A stretch of 6,074 nucleotides of DNA from an uncultured Oscillospiraceae bacterium (GTDB lineage Bacteria > Bacillota > Clostridia > Oscillospirales > Oscillospiraceae), in assembly GCA_934659445.1 (NCBI GenBank), contig CAKUHV010000097.1, forward strand, positions 1 to 6,074, written 5' to 3'. The notes below the pieces were generated by a model. That model ran no database searches. It saw only the letters and a list, made by a program, of their open reading frames with translations, and was not told where the DNA came from. Position numbers and translations under genes: made by a program. How positions within the stretch are numbered: the stretch's first letter is position 1; every line of letters begins with the position of its first letter. This document shows, piece after piece, positions 1-6,074 of the stretch.

Positions 1-1
1 C

Positions 2-241
2 TGCGCCTGCGCCACCACCATGTGCACCGGCAACCTGCGCAGCGGAGTGGAGGCGCTCTACTTCCACCTGGCCGACAGCGAGCCCGGCGCGCTGGCCCGG
101 GCCGGGGTCTACTTCGGCCTGATCCTGTGCTTCATCGCGGGGGCTGTCGTCAGCGGTCTGCTCTCCCCCCTTCTAGGGGGAAGGACCGTTCTGGCTGCCC
201 TGCTCCCCCTTTCGGCAGCCTTTGTTCTGATGTTCAAATGA
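2..241 (+). CDS. DUF1275 (YoaK-type) membrane protein, C-terminal fragment
   Basis: This is the C-terminal part of a gene that begins before the window; the frame is open from base 2 and stops with TGA at 239-241, giving about 79 residues. The segment CACATTMCTGNLRSG at its start resembles the conserved 'TGN' region of DUF1275/YoaK multi-pass membrane proteins, which are about 220-250 residues long. Two hydrophobic helices follow: ARAGVYFGLILCFIAGAVVSG and a final one ending in LPLSAAFVLMFK, separated by a short Gly/Arg loop. The role of the family is not established; a membrane transport role has been suggested. The ATG at base 20 is inside the conserved region and is not taken as the start. 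A strong terminator follows five bases after the stop, so this is the last gene of its transcript. The family assignment rests on motif recognition only. Confidence 0.72.
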   Translation, partial: CACATTMCTGNLRSGVEALYFHLADSEPGALARAGVYFGLILCFIAGAVVSGLLSPLLGGRTVLAALLPLSAAFVLMFK

Positions 242-246
242 AGCGG

Positions 247-284
247 ATCGCCCCCTCCGGCCGAACCGGAGGGGGCGATTTTTT
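247..284 (+). terminator. Rho-independent terminator of the DUF1275 gene
   Basis: A perfect 14-bp stem (247-260 with 266-279, ATCGCCCCCTCCGG and its complement) with the 5-nt loop CCGAA is followed by a run of six T (279-284). It begins five bases after the stop codon at 239-241, so it terminates the rightward transcript. Confidence 0.95.
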
Positions 285-304
285 CATCTCTGTTTTCCGC
301 CTTA

Positions 305-332
305 TCCGCCCGCGGGACGGGCCCCGGGCGGA
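305..332. other. GC-rich hairpin between two terminators
   Basis: An 8-bp perfect inverted repeat (TCCGCCCG at 305-312 with CGGGCGGA at 325-332) encloses 12 bases that can form an inner GGG/CCC helix. No T run follows on either strand, so it is not a canonical terminator. It lies between the rightward terminator at 247-284 and the leftward terminator at 341-363, and may be a backup or 3'-end stabilising structure. Confidence 0.5.
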
Positions 333-336
333 ATAC

Positions 337-363
337 AAAAGACCGCGGCCTGCGGCCGCGGTC
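337..363 (-). terminator. Rho-independent terminator for leftward transcription
   Basis: A perfect 10-bp stem (GACCGCGGCC at 341-350 with GGCCGCGGTC at 354-363) has a 3-nt loop. On the minus strand it is followed by TTTTG (340-336), so it works for transcripts running leftward. The nearest minus-strand gene, the DUF1292 protein, stops at 598. The terminator is therefore about 235 bases past that stop, which implies that the intervening stretch is transcribed and may be an RNA gene. Confidence 0.82.
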
Positions 364-560
364 CAGCGGTATAACTGCTTTTCTGTCTCCCCGCTCTGGC
401 CGTGTGGACCCGATTAAAACCTGCACGTAATGGCAGGTGGGTCGCCTCCTTTCCGCTTTTCTGCTTCCAACATCCAACGATCCTCTATGGGGGTCGGGAG
501 GCCTGCAGGCCACGGAAAGAGCTCGGCATCCCCTTTGGGAAATGTGGGTTTAATAAGGCC
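364..560 (-). ncRNA. Candidate structured non-coding RNA (family not assigned; 6S-like possible)
   Basis: The stretch has no convincing ORF, ends on the minus strand at a strong terminator, and folds into several helices when read leftward. The clearest is a two-part hairpin: GACCC (443-439) pairs with GGGTC (411-407), enclosing ACCTGC (438-433) paired with GCAGGT (424-419). A further helix pairs CTTTCCG (519-513) with CGGAAAG (455-449). Alternatives are GCCTCC with GGAGGC, and CC+AGCGG (399-391) with CCGCTGG (369-363). The 12-base palindrome GGCCTGCAGGCC lies at 500-511. Purine-rich single-stranded stretches (AGCAGAAAAGC, ACAGAAAAGCAG) separate the helices, as in real structured RNAs. It sits after a DUF1292 gene; in Bacillus subtilis the 6S-1 RNA gene lies in the same broad region as the DUF1292 homologue, so 6S is one idea, but the fold does not clearly show 6S's long single rod. 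raiA-type or another clostridial RNA is equally open. The 5' end is approximate; I found only a weak promoter-like TATTAA near 555-550, so it could be processed from the DUF1292 transcript. Confidence 0.5.
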
Positions 561-597
561 CATCACGCACCGAGCAGGAAAGACAGGTATGGACGGC

Positions 598-912
598 TTA
601 CTGCTCCTCTTCCTCCTGGAAGAAGCGCTCCATAAACAGGTTATAGACCTCGTCCAGCTCCTCGTCGGTGTCGGGGGTAGACAGGATCTCCTCGCCGTTT
701 TCCTCGATCACCTTCATGATGACAAGGCCGAACTCCTCGTCATCGGCGTCCACGTCCACGGGCTCGCCGGTCTCCTCGTCCTCCGGCACGGCGGGGAACA
801 GGGCATAATAGGTGATGTCGTTATGTTCCAGGGTGTCGATCAGTTCCAGTTCGAATTCATTGCCGTCCTCGTCGGTCACGGTGATGAAATCGGGGCCGAA
901 TTCTTCGCTCAT
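598..912 (-). CDS. DUF1292 family protein (YrzB-like)
   Basis: A small, very acidic cytoplasmic protein of 104 residues. It has the usual DUF1292 layout: an N-terminal beta-rich segment ITVTDEDGNEFELELIDT (residues 10-27) followed by YYALFP (35-40), an acidic linker with repeated Asp/Glu, then FGLVIMKV (61-68), a turn, and a C-terminal helix DEELDEVYNLFMERF ending in Glu-rich residues. Function is unknown; homologues are widespread in Firmicutes, often near alaS and ruvX, which are not seen here. I place the start at ATG 912-910: GGGGAGG at 927-921 is spaced eight bases from it. An in-frame GTG at 921-919 would extend the protein by three residues but directly overlaps the ribosome binding site. 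There is no signal peptide or membrane segment. A promoter at 955-983 serves it, divergent from the PBP gene. The putative RNA and a terminator lie downstream. Confidence 0.9.
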   Translation of the reverse strand: MSEEFGPDFITVTDEDGNEFELELIDTLEHNDITYYALFPAVPEDEETGEPVDVDADDEEFGLVIMKVIEENGEEILSTPDTDEELDEVYNLFMERFFQEEEEQ

Positions 913-926
913 AAAGGGCACCTCCC

Positions 927-943
927 CGCGGCGGTCCGCCGCG
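927..943 (-). promoter_or_regulatory. Hairpin abutting the ribosome binding site of the DUF1292 gene
   Basis: A perfect 7-bp GC stem with a 3-nt loop (CGCGGCGGTCCGCCGCG on the plus strand). Its end shares one base with the GGGGAGG Shine-Dalgarno sequence at 927-921. It lies inside the predicted short leader of the mRNA (start of transcription near 947), so it could influence ribosome access or mRNA stability. A regulatory role is inference. Confidence 0.5.
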
Positions 944-954
944 CTGATGGGTCT

Positions 955-983
955 ATTTTACCCTGTCGGGCCCAAAAATGCAA
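955..983 (-). promoter_or_regulatory. Sigma-A-type promoter for the DUF1292 gene
   Basis: On the minus strand, TTGCAT (983-978) and TAAAAT (960-955) are separated by exactly 17 bases, matching the -35 consensus at four of six positions and the -10 at five of six. Transcription would start near 947-949, giving a leader of about 36 bases before the ATG at 912. Confidence 0.65.
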
Positions 984-1036
984 TAGGCCGGGCTGGTAAT
1001 TTTTTACCCGCTTTGTCCAAACGTTCAAAAGACGGA

Positions 1037-1064
1037 TAGACAAATCTGTGTCTTATGGTATAAT
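1037..1064 (+). promoter_or_regulatory. Sigma-A-type promoter for the penicillin-binding protein gene
   Basis: TAGACA (1037-1042) and a perfect TATAAT (1059-1064) are separated by 16 bases, with a TGG extended -10 motif at 1056-1058. Transcription should start near 1071, leaving a leader of about 84 bases before the GTG start. The 53 bases between this -35 and that of the divergent DUF1292 promoter show no obvious operator repeat. Confidence 0.8.
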
Positions 1065-1082
1065 GTGTAATGGAAATTTGTT

Positions 1083-1139
1083 GCCGGAGCCTCCCTGACG
1101 GGCGGGTCCCGGCCAGCGATCCCGGGCGGCCCCCCGCCC
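1083..1139 (+). promoter_or_regulatory. GC-rich structured leader upstream of the PBP ribosome binding site
   Basis: The leader contains two inverted repeats: GCCGG (1083-1087) with CCGGC (1109-1113), and a perfect GGGCGG (1124-1129) with CCGCCC (1134-1139) closed by four C. The second ends three bases before the GGAGG at 1143-1147. There is no T run, so it is not a terminator. It may affect translation initiation; no known riboswitch is recognised. Confidence 0.4.
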
Positions 1140-1154
1140 TACGGAGGTAAAAAC

Positions 1155-3713
1155 GTGTCTGAACATCATGATTCCATCTACGAAAATACCCAGTATCCGC
1201 CCCGCGAGCATCAGGAGCGGCCCCGCCGCAGAAGGCGCCGCAGCAGCCCCGCAGCCGCGGTATTGAAGGTGCTGGGTACCCTGCTGCTGGTGGGTCTGGT
1301 CACCGGGGCCTTCCTATGCTGCTTCGGCGCGGTATACATCAAGACTGTGATCATCCCCGTGGCCCAGGAGTTCACCATGAACGACTTTGACGTGGGCGAA
1401 AACAGCGTCATGTTCTATCAGGACCAGTCCACCGGCGAGTATAAAGAGCTGGTCACCCTGCTGAACACCACCAGCTCCATCTGGGTAGACTCCGACGAGA
1501 TCCCCAAGTATCTGAAGGAGGCCGCCGTGGCGGTAGAGGACAAGCGCTTCTACACCCACCCCGGCGTGGACTGGGTGCGCACGGGCAAGGCCGTTCTGTG
1601 TATGTTCACCGGACAGGATATTCAGGGCGGCTCTACCATCACCCAGCAGCTGATCAAAAATCTGACCGGCTATAACGAGACCACGGTGAAGCGCAAGGTG
1701 GTGGAGATCTTCCGCGCTCTGGAGTTCACCAAAAAGTACAGCAAGGATTACACCCTTGAGTGGTACCTGAACATCATCCCCATGGGGGGCAAGTACAAGG
1801 GCGTGGGCTCCGCCTCTTACTACTACTTCGGAAAGCCGGTGAGCGAGCTGTCTTTGGCCGAGTGCGCCAGCCTCATCTCCATCACCAACAACCCCTCCAT
1901 GTACAGCCCCTACTCCACCGCCCGGTTCGAGGACCCGGACACCGGCGAGATCCTCACCGCCCGGGACAAGAACAAGCAGCGGCAGGAGCTGGTGCTCTGG
2001 CTGATGAAGGATCAGGGCAAGATCAGCCAGGAGGAGTACGATCAGGCCGTGGCCGAGGAGCTGAACTTCGTCCGCGGCGAGGGCGAGACCCAAGAGACCG
2101 ACATCTACTCCTGGTACGAGGAGCAGGTCATCACCGACGTGAAGAACGACCTGATGGAGAAGTATAACTACTCCGAGGACGTGGCCGACCGGATGCTGGC
2201 CCGGGGCGGTCTGCGGATCTACACCTGCGTGGATCTGGACGTGCAGCGCGCCGCCGAGCGGATCTATGAAAACCGGGACAACCTGAACTACACCTCCTCC
2301 AACGGCCAGCTGATGCAGTCGGCCATCACCATCATCGACAACTCCACCGGCGACATCGCCGCCATTGTGGGCCGCGTGGGGGAAAAGACGGGCAACCGCT
2401 GGAAGAATCTGGCCACCGACGCCTACCGGCAGCCCGGCTCCTCTCTCAAACCCCTGTCTGTCTACTCCCCCGGGCTGGAGATGGGGGTCATCTCCCCCAT
2501 CACCGTGGTGGACGACTATCCCTATCAGGTGCTGAACGGCAGCCCCTGGCCCATCAACTCCGGCAGCGCCAGATATAAGGGCCTGACCACGGTGCGGCAG
2601 GGTCTGGCCCAGTCGGTGAACACCGTGGCCCTGCGGGTACTGGCCGACCGGGTCACCGTGGACGCCAGCTTCGACTTCGTCCAGAGCCGCTACCACATCG
2701 ATCTGGTGCAGGCCCAGCAGTCCGGCGACACGGTGCAGAGCGATATGTCTCTGGCCCCCCTGTCCATGGGCGGCCTGACAAAGGGTGTTACCACCCGGCA
2801 GATGGCCGCCGCCTTCGCCGTATTCCCCTCCGGCGGCATCTACCGCACCGCCCGCACCTATACCAAGGTGACCCACATGGTCAACGACGTGGAGGAGGTC
2901 CTGCTGGACAACGCCTCCACCCAGGAGCAGGCTGTCAAGCCCACCACCGCCTACTACATGAACTCCATGCTGTCGGGCGTGGTGTCCTCCGCCGGTACCG
3001 CCGGCTCCGCCCGCTTCAGCAGCTCTATGGACATCGCCGGTAAGACGGGCACCACCTCCAGCGCCTACGACCGCTGGTTCGTGGGCTACACCCCCTATTA
3101 CACCGCCGCCGTCTGGACGGGCTACGAGTACAACGCCAGGATGTCCGGCCCCAACCGGGCCATCGCCATGTGGAAGCTGGTGATGGAGCAGGTCCACAAG
3201 GACCTCAGCGCCAAAAAATTTGCCGAGCCGGACGGCCTGACCACCGTGACCGTATGCAAGGACAGCGGCCTGCTGGCCACCTCTTACTGCGAGATGGACC
3301 CCCGGGGCAGCCGTGCCTTTACCGACCGGGTCTTCCGGGAGGACGCCCCCACGGAGTTCTGCACCTGCCATACTCAGGAGTCTGTGGTCACGGTCTGCAA
3401 GGCGGACCCCATTCTGAACGAGGACGGCAGCGAGACCGGGCTGTGGCATCTGGCCGGGGAGTTCTGTCCCGAGGACCAGCTCCACCAGATCTGTCTGGTG
3501 CAGTTCGACCGCACCCCCGTGGGGAATGCGGTGGCCGCAGACAATGCCTACCTCTACTCCAACGCGGAGTCTCTGGGGGTCTGCACCGTCCACACCGCAC
3601 CGCCGGAGCCCGAGCCGGAGCTGCCGCCCGTCGATCCGGAAGATCCGGACGCTCCTGTCCAGCCCGACCCCGACCAGAGCCGCTTCCCCTTCGGCTTTGA
3701 ACTGCCGTTCTGA
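1155..3713 (+). CDS. Class A penicillin-binding protein 1A (glycosyltransferase/transpeptidase)
   Basis: A bifunctional peptidoglycan synthase of 852 residues: it polymerises lipid II into glycan strands and cross-links the stem peptides outside the membrane. The short cytoplasmic N-terminus has a basic cluster (RPRRRRRR, 22-29), then one membrane helix at about 34-62. The GT51 domain shows EDKRFYTHPG with the catalytic Glu at 128, GGSTITQQ (158-165), RKVVE with the second conserved Glu at 184, and the YLN motif (204-206). The transpeptidase domain has SSLK with catalytic Ser429, SVN (487-489) and KTGTT (630-634). From about residue 690 there is a C-terminal extension with eight cysteines (701, 712, 736, 738, 748, 771, 780, 810), then a Pro/Asp/Glu-rich tail. 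No PASTA domain is seen. The GTG start at 1155 is set by GGAGG at 1143-1147, seven bases upstream. The gene appears monocistronic with its own promoter (1037-1064). All catalytic motifs are intact. It would usually be called ponA, mrcA or pbp1A; I leave the symbol open. Confidence 0.97.
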   Translation: MSEHHDSIYENTQYPPREHQERPRRRRRRSSPAAAVLKVLGTLLLVGLVTGAFLCCFGAVYIKTVIIPVAQEFTMNDFDVGENSVMFYQDQSTGEYKELVTLLNTTSSIWVDSDEIPKYLKEAAVAVEDKRFYTHPGVDWVRTGKAVLCMFTGQDIQGGSTITQQLIKNLTGYNETTVKRKVVEIFRALEFTKKYSKDYTLEWYLNIIPMGGKYKGVGSASYYYFGKPVSELSLAECASLISITNNPSMYSPYSTARFEDPDTGEILTARDKNKQRQELVLWLMKDQGKISQEEYDQAVAEELNFVRGEGETQETDIYSWYEEQVITDVKNDLMEKYNYSEDVADRMLARGGLRIYTCVDLDVQRAAERIYENRDNLNYTSSNGQLMQSAITIIDNSTGDIAAIVGRVGEKTGNRWKNLATDAYRQPGSSLKPLSVYSPGLEMGVISPITVVDDYPYQVLNGSPWPINSGSARYKGLTTVRQGLAQSVNTVALRVLADRVTVDASFDFVQSRYHIDLVQAQQSGDTVQSDMSLAPLSMGGLTKGVTTRQMAAAFAVFPSGGIYRTARTYTKVTHMVNDVEEVLLDNASTQEQAVKPTTAYYMNSMLSGVVSSAGTAGSARFSSSMDIAGKTGTTSSAYDRWFVGYTPYYTAAVWTGYEYNARMSGPNRAIAMWKLVMEQVHKDLSAKKFAEPDGLTTVTVCKDSGLLATSYCEMDPRGSRAFTDRVFREDAPTEFCTCHTQESVVTVCKADPILNEDGSETGLWHLAGEFCPEDQLHQICLVQFDRTPVGNAVAADNAYLYSNAESLGVCTVHTAPPEPEPELPPVDPEDPDAPVQPDPDQSRFPFGFELPF

Positions 3714-3737
3714 TCTCCCGTACAGCAAAAGCAAAAC

Positions 3738-3768
3738 CGCCCCCCGCAGGCATAGCCTGCGGGGGGCG
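3738..3768. terminator. Probable bidirectional terminator between the PBP and MFS genes
   Basis: A perfect 14-bp stem (CGCCCCCCGCAGGC at 3738-3751 with its complement at 3755-3768) has the 3-nt loop ATA. On the plus strand it is followed by ATCTTCATCTTTT, a weak T tract. On the minus strand it is followed by GTTTTGCTTTTGC, a better U-rich tail. It lies 24 bases past the PBP stop and 84 bases past the transporter stop, so it can end both convergent transcripts. Confidence 0.85.
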
Positions 3769-3852
3769 ATCTTCATCTTTTCGCGCTTCCCGCCCCTGCG
3801 GGGAAATATAGAGGTCTATCCGTCTGCGTGGGGCGCGGCGCCGCGGCACAGA

Positions 3853-5049
3853 TCAGGTATCTTCGCCGCACCGGGCCGCCGAACATTCTCTCTGCCGCCA
3901 AAAGCAAAGCCATACCGCACCCACAAGGGACAGCACGCCCCAGGAGGCAAACATGGCTCCGAAACCCACACGCTCCACCACATATCCGTAGATATTGGCA
4001 CTGATCCCGGCGCCGAGATAGGTAAAGAAATCCATCCAGCCAGCGACTTGGGACACATTCCCGCTCTTCTGAAACGACGAGGGAAACACGGCCAGAATGG
4101 AGTTGTTGATCACCTGCACTGATGCCGACAGCAGGCACAGCAGCGCTGCCGCTGCCACCGGATGCGCCCCGCCCACCGCCAGTGGCAGCGCAGCAAGGGC
4201 ACAGACCAGAAAGGCGCAGATATTCACCATATCGGAGCTGCCGCCCGCCATGCGGTACAGGGCAGGGCTGACCAGTCTGCCCACCATTCCGGTGATCGGC
4301 ACCAGAAAAATGAACAGCGGCAGGGACGCCGTGTCGATCCCATATGCAGCGGCGAAAAACAGCGCCACCCAGACGTTCAGGTTATCCTTTAACACACCAT
4401 GGAGCACAGCAGGGACCAGCATCCGCCTTACCTCCGGCTGGCAGATCGATCCGATTCGGGGCGCTCTGCCGCCGGTCTCCTCTCCCTGTGGTATCCCACA
4501 GCGAAAGATCACCGCGTCAGCCGCCGTGACCGCAAGGCTCAAGCATCCAGGCAGAAAGAACGCCCAGCACACCCCCATGCGGTCGATCACAAAAAAGGAT
4601 ACCGCCAGACCGGCCACATTTCCCACGCAGATGGCCGAGCCGAGAATGGATACCGCAGCCGTTTTTCTCTCCGGCGGCGTCTTGGCGCAGACCGTGCGCA
4701 GTACTGGGCCCCACAGCATGGACTGCGCATATCCGTTTATACCCCAAAGCAGGCAGAACACCGGAAAGGGCGGCAGCAGTCCCAAAAGCAAGTTGCTCAG
4801 ACCGATCGTCAGCATCCCCGCAAAGATCGCGTGTCTTGGCTGAAAGCGGTCGCACATGGCCCCGTTGAACAGCCGTCCGCAGGCATAGACGATCAGGAAC
4901 AGACTGCTGACGCCGCCCAACTGACTCTCTGTCATCACCCCGGCGCTTCGCAGGCAGGGAGAGGCCGCCGTCAGGTTGAGCCGGGCCACATAAATGGAGG
5001 CATATGCCAGATAGCACAGGACAAACAAGCTTCGTCCCTGCCGCTTCAT
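3853..5049 (-). CDS. MFS transporter, organophosphate:phosphate antiporter (OPA)-like
   Basis: A membrane protein of 398 residues with about 12 hydrophobic helices and a central hydrophilic loop near 185-205 (PQGEETGGRAPR), the standard MFS layout. It resembles the OPA family (GlpT, UhpT): YVARLNL near residues 20-26 parallels YLVRKNF in GlpT, whose Arg45 binds phosphate. GRLFNGAMCDRFQPR (58-72) matches the family's loop 2-3 signature, and NGYAQSMLWGP (105-115) matches the NG-x-Q-x-x-x-W-P-type helix. At the place of the second GlpT phosphate-binding Arg (269) I see Lys221 in HGVLKDNLNVW, so the substrate may differ. ATG at 5049-5047 is chosen because AGAGGTGA precedes it at SD distance; an in-frame GTG at 5058 would add three residues but overlaps that site. 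It lies 59 bases after metK on the same strand with no terminator in between, so co-transcription is likely. The substrate is unknown; the family call is fairly sure, phosphate-ester transport is inference. Confidence 0.85.
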   Translation of the reverse strand: MKRQGRSLFVLCYLAYASIYVARLNLTAASPCLRSAGVMTESQLGGVSSLFLIVYACGRLFNGAMCDRFQPRHAIFAGMLTIGLSNLLLGLLPPFPVFCLLWGINGYAQSMLWGPVLRTVCAKTPPERKTAAVSILGSAICVGNVAGLAVSFFVIDRMGVCWAFFLPGCLSLAVTAADAVIFRCGIPQGEETGGRAPRIGSICQPEVRRMLVPAVLHGVLKDNLNVWVALFFAAAYGIDTASLPLFIFLVPITGMVGRLVSPALYRMAGGSSDMVNICAFLVCALAALPLAVGGAHPVAAAALLCLLSASVQVINNSILAVFPSSFQKSGNVSQVAGWMDFFTYLGAGISANIYGYVVERVGFGAMFASWGVLSLVGAVWLCFWRQRECSAARCGEDT

Positions 5050-5099
5050 TTCGCTCACCTCTCACATCGTCGATCGCCGGAGGTTTTTCTATTTTCAGA

Positions 5100-5115
5100 C
5101 TTACAGGCTTACAGG
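5100..5115. repeat. Tandem 8-bp direct repeat at the metK stop codon
   Basis: Two perfect adjacent copies of CTTACAGG lie at 5100-5107 and 5108-5115. The metK stop codon (TAA on the minus strand, 5111-5109) falls in the copy at 5108-5115. It is probably a small slippage duplication in the 3' untranslated region. Confidence 0.6.
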
Positions 5116-6074
5116 TTGGCCTTCAGCTGCTCCACCCGGTCGGTGCGCTCCCAGGGCAGGTCGATGTCCGTGCGGCCGAAGTGGCCGTAGGCCGCGGTCT
5201 GGCGGTAGATAGGCCGGCGCAGATCCAGATCCCGGATGATGGCCGCAGGGCGCAGGTCGAAGGTCTTTTCCACCGCCTGCTCCAAGGCGCCGTCGTCCAC
5301 CTTGCCGGTGCCAAAGGTGTCCACCCGCACAGAGACGGGGCGGGCCACGCCGATGGCATAGGCCAGCTGGATCTGGCACTTCTCTGCCAGACCGGCGGCC
5401 ACCACGTTCTTGGCCGCCCAGCGGGCGGCATAGGCCGCGGAGCGGTCCACCTTAGTGGGGTCCTTGCCGGAGAAGGCCCCGCCGCCGTGGGGGGCGCTGC
5501 CGCCATAGGTGTCCACGATAATCTTCCGCCCGGTCAGGCCGGAGTCCCCCTGGGGACCGCCCACCACGAAGCGGCCGGTGGGGTTCACATACACCTTTGT
5601 ATGCTCGTCCATCAGTCCGGCGGGGATGATGGGCCTGATGACCAGTTCCTCCATGTCCCGGCGGATCTGCTCCAGCTGGGCCTCGGGGCCGTGCTGGGTG
5701 GAGATCACCACGGTGTCCACCCGCACAGGGCGGTCGTTCTCGTCATACTCCACAGTGACCTGAGTCTTGCCGTCGGGCCGCAGATAGCTCACCAGGCCCT
5801 CTTTCCGCACCTGGGTCAGCCGCCGGGCCAGCCTGTGGGCCAGAGAGATGGCCATGGGCATCAGCTCCGGCGTCTCGTCGCAGGCGTAGCCGAACATCAT
5901 GCCCTGGTCGCCGGCGCCGTTGTCCAGCCCGTCGTCCGTCTCGCCCTCCTTCACCTCCAGACACTTGTCCACGCCCATGGCGATGTCGGGGGACTGCTCG
6001 TCAATGGAGGTGAGCACCGCGCAGGTGTCGCAGTCGAAGCCGAACTTGGCCCGGTCATAGCCGATGTCCCGCAC
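5109..6074 (-). CDS. metK: S-adenosylmethionine synthetase (methionine adenosyltransferase), N-terminus outside window
   Basis: This cytoplasmic enzyme makes S-adenosylmethionine from methionine and ATP, releasing phosphate and diphosphate; it supplies the cell's methyl donor. The visible 321 residues are the C-terminal four fifths of a protein usually about 395-400 long; the missing start lies to the right of 6074. The first visible codon is GTG (6074-6072), read as an internal Val of [14 protein letters not shown], not a start. Family signatures are clear: [12 protein letters not shown] (around residues 53-64 of the fragment) and [19 protein letters not shown] (around 197-215), the ATP- and phosphate-binding loops. 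The C-terminal region with [11 protein letters not shown] and [16 protein letters not shown] is also typical. The frame is intact and ends with TAA at 5111-5109. The transporter gene follows after 59 bases. No SAM riboswitch can be assessed because the upstream region is not in the window. Confidence 0.98.
   Translation of the reverse strand: MRDIGYDRAKFGFDCDTCAVLTSIDEQSPDIAMGVDKCLEVKEGETDDGLDNGAGDQGMMFGYACDETPELMPMAISLAHRLARRLTQVRKEGLVSYLRPDGKTQVTVEYDENDRPVRVDTVVISTQHGPEAQLEQIRRDMEELVIRPIIPAGLMDEHTKVYVNPTGRFVVGGPQGDSGLTGRKIIVDTYGGSAPHGGGAFSGKDPTKVDRSAAYAARWAAKNVVAAGLAEKCQIQLAYAIGVARPVSVRVDTFGTGKVDDGALEQAVEKTFDLRPAAIIRDLDLRRPIYRQTAAYGHFGRTDIDLPWERTDRVEQLKANL

Noticed and set aside
500..511. 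12-base palindrome GGCCTGCAGGCC as a possible operator or recombination site
   Set aside because: A single short palindrome inside the putative RNA, better explained as part of its folding; no repeat copies in the window.
109..513. 134-residue minus-strand open frame over the terminators and ncRNA region
   Set aside because: It reads through two strong terminator hairpins and opposite the DUF1275 gene; Arg/Pro-rich composition is typical of a shadow frame.
430..999. 189-residue plus-strand open frame across the putative RNA and the DUF1292 gene
   Set aside because: It runs antisense to the well-supported DUF1292 gene, has no ribosome binding site before it and shows no family resemblance.
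995..1008. GGTAA-TTTT-TTACC inverted repeat as a terminator or operator
   Set aside because: Only five weak base pairs, no T run after the stem, and it lies outside both promoters' core elements.
1314..3776. 820-residue open frame on the minus strand opposite the PBP gene
   Set aside because: It is the antisense shadow of a high-GC gene: its composition is Gly/His/Val-rich with no recognisable motif, while the plus strand encodes an intact PBP with every catalytic motif.
4097..5190. Long plus-strand open frames opposite the MFS gene
   Set aside because: Low-complexity Gln/Arg/Ser-rich translations without motifs, antisense to a clear 12-helix transporter.

Overview
The window (GC-rich, roughly 60% by eye) looks like chromosomal DNA of a clostridial Gram-positive bacterium. 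A gut Oscillospiraceae-type genome (Flavonifractor, Intestinimonas or Lawsonibacter relatives) is my inference, from the DUF1292 protein, the Cys-rich class A penicillin-binding protein, strong GGAGG ribosome binding sites and compact GC-rich hairpin terminators. No mobile element, CRISPR array, tRNA or rRNA is visible. Most of the content is housekeeping.

Layout, left to right. Bases 2-241 (+) are the C-terminal end of a DUF1275/YoaK-type membrane protein, closed by a textbook terminator (247-284). Another GC hairpin (305-332) and a minus-strand terminator (341-363) follow. Between that terminator and the DUF1292 stop codon lies about 235 bp with no convincing ORF; read on the minus strand it folds into several helices and looks like a structured non-coding RNA of about 200 nt. 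I suspect a known clostridial RNA family (6S-like is one option) but cannot assign it. Next is a small acidic DUF1292 protein (598-912, -). It is divergent from a large bifunctional penicillin-binding protein (1155-3713, +), and the 242-bp space between them holds a recognisable promoter for each gene. Both leaders carry a GC hairpin directly before the Shine-Dalgarno sequence.

The PBP gene converges on an OPA-like MFS transporter gene (3853-5049, -), with a perfect 14-bp hairpin between them that probably terminates from both sides. Upstream of the transporter on the same strand, 59 bp away and without a visible terminator between, is metK (5109-6074, -, N-terminus outside the window).

Functionally, the PBP polymerises and cross-links peptidoglycan, MetK makes S-adenosylmethionine, and the transporter probably moves a phosphorylated or other small anionic solute. 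No single pathway links all genes. The least explained part is the putative RNA at 341-560, followed by the paired leader hairpins.
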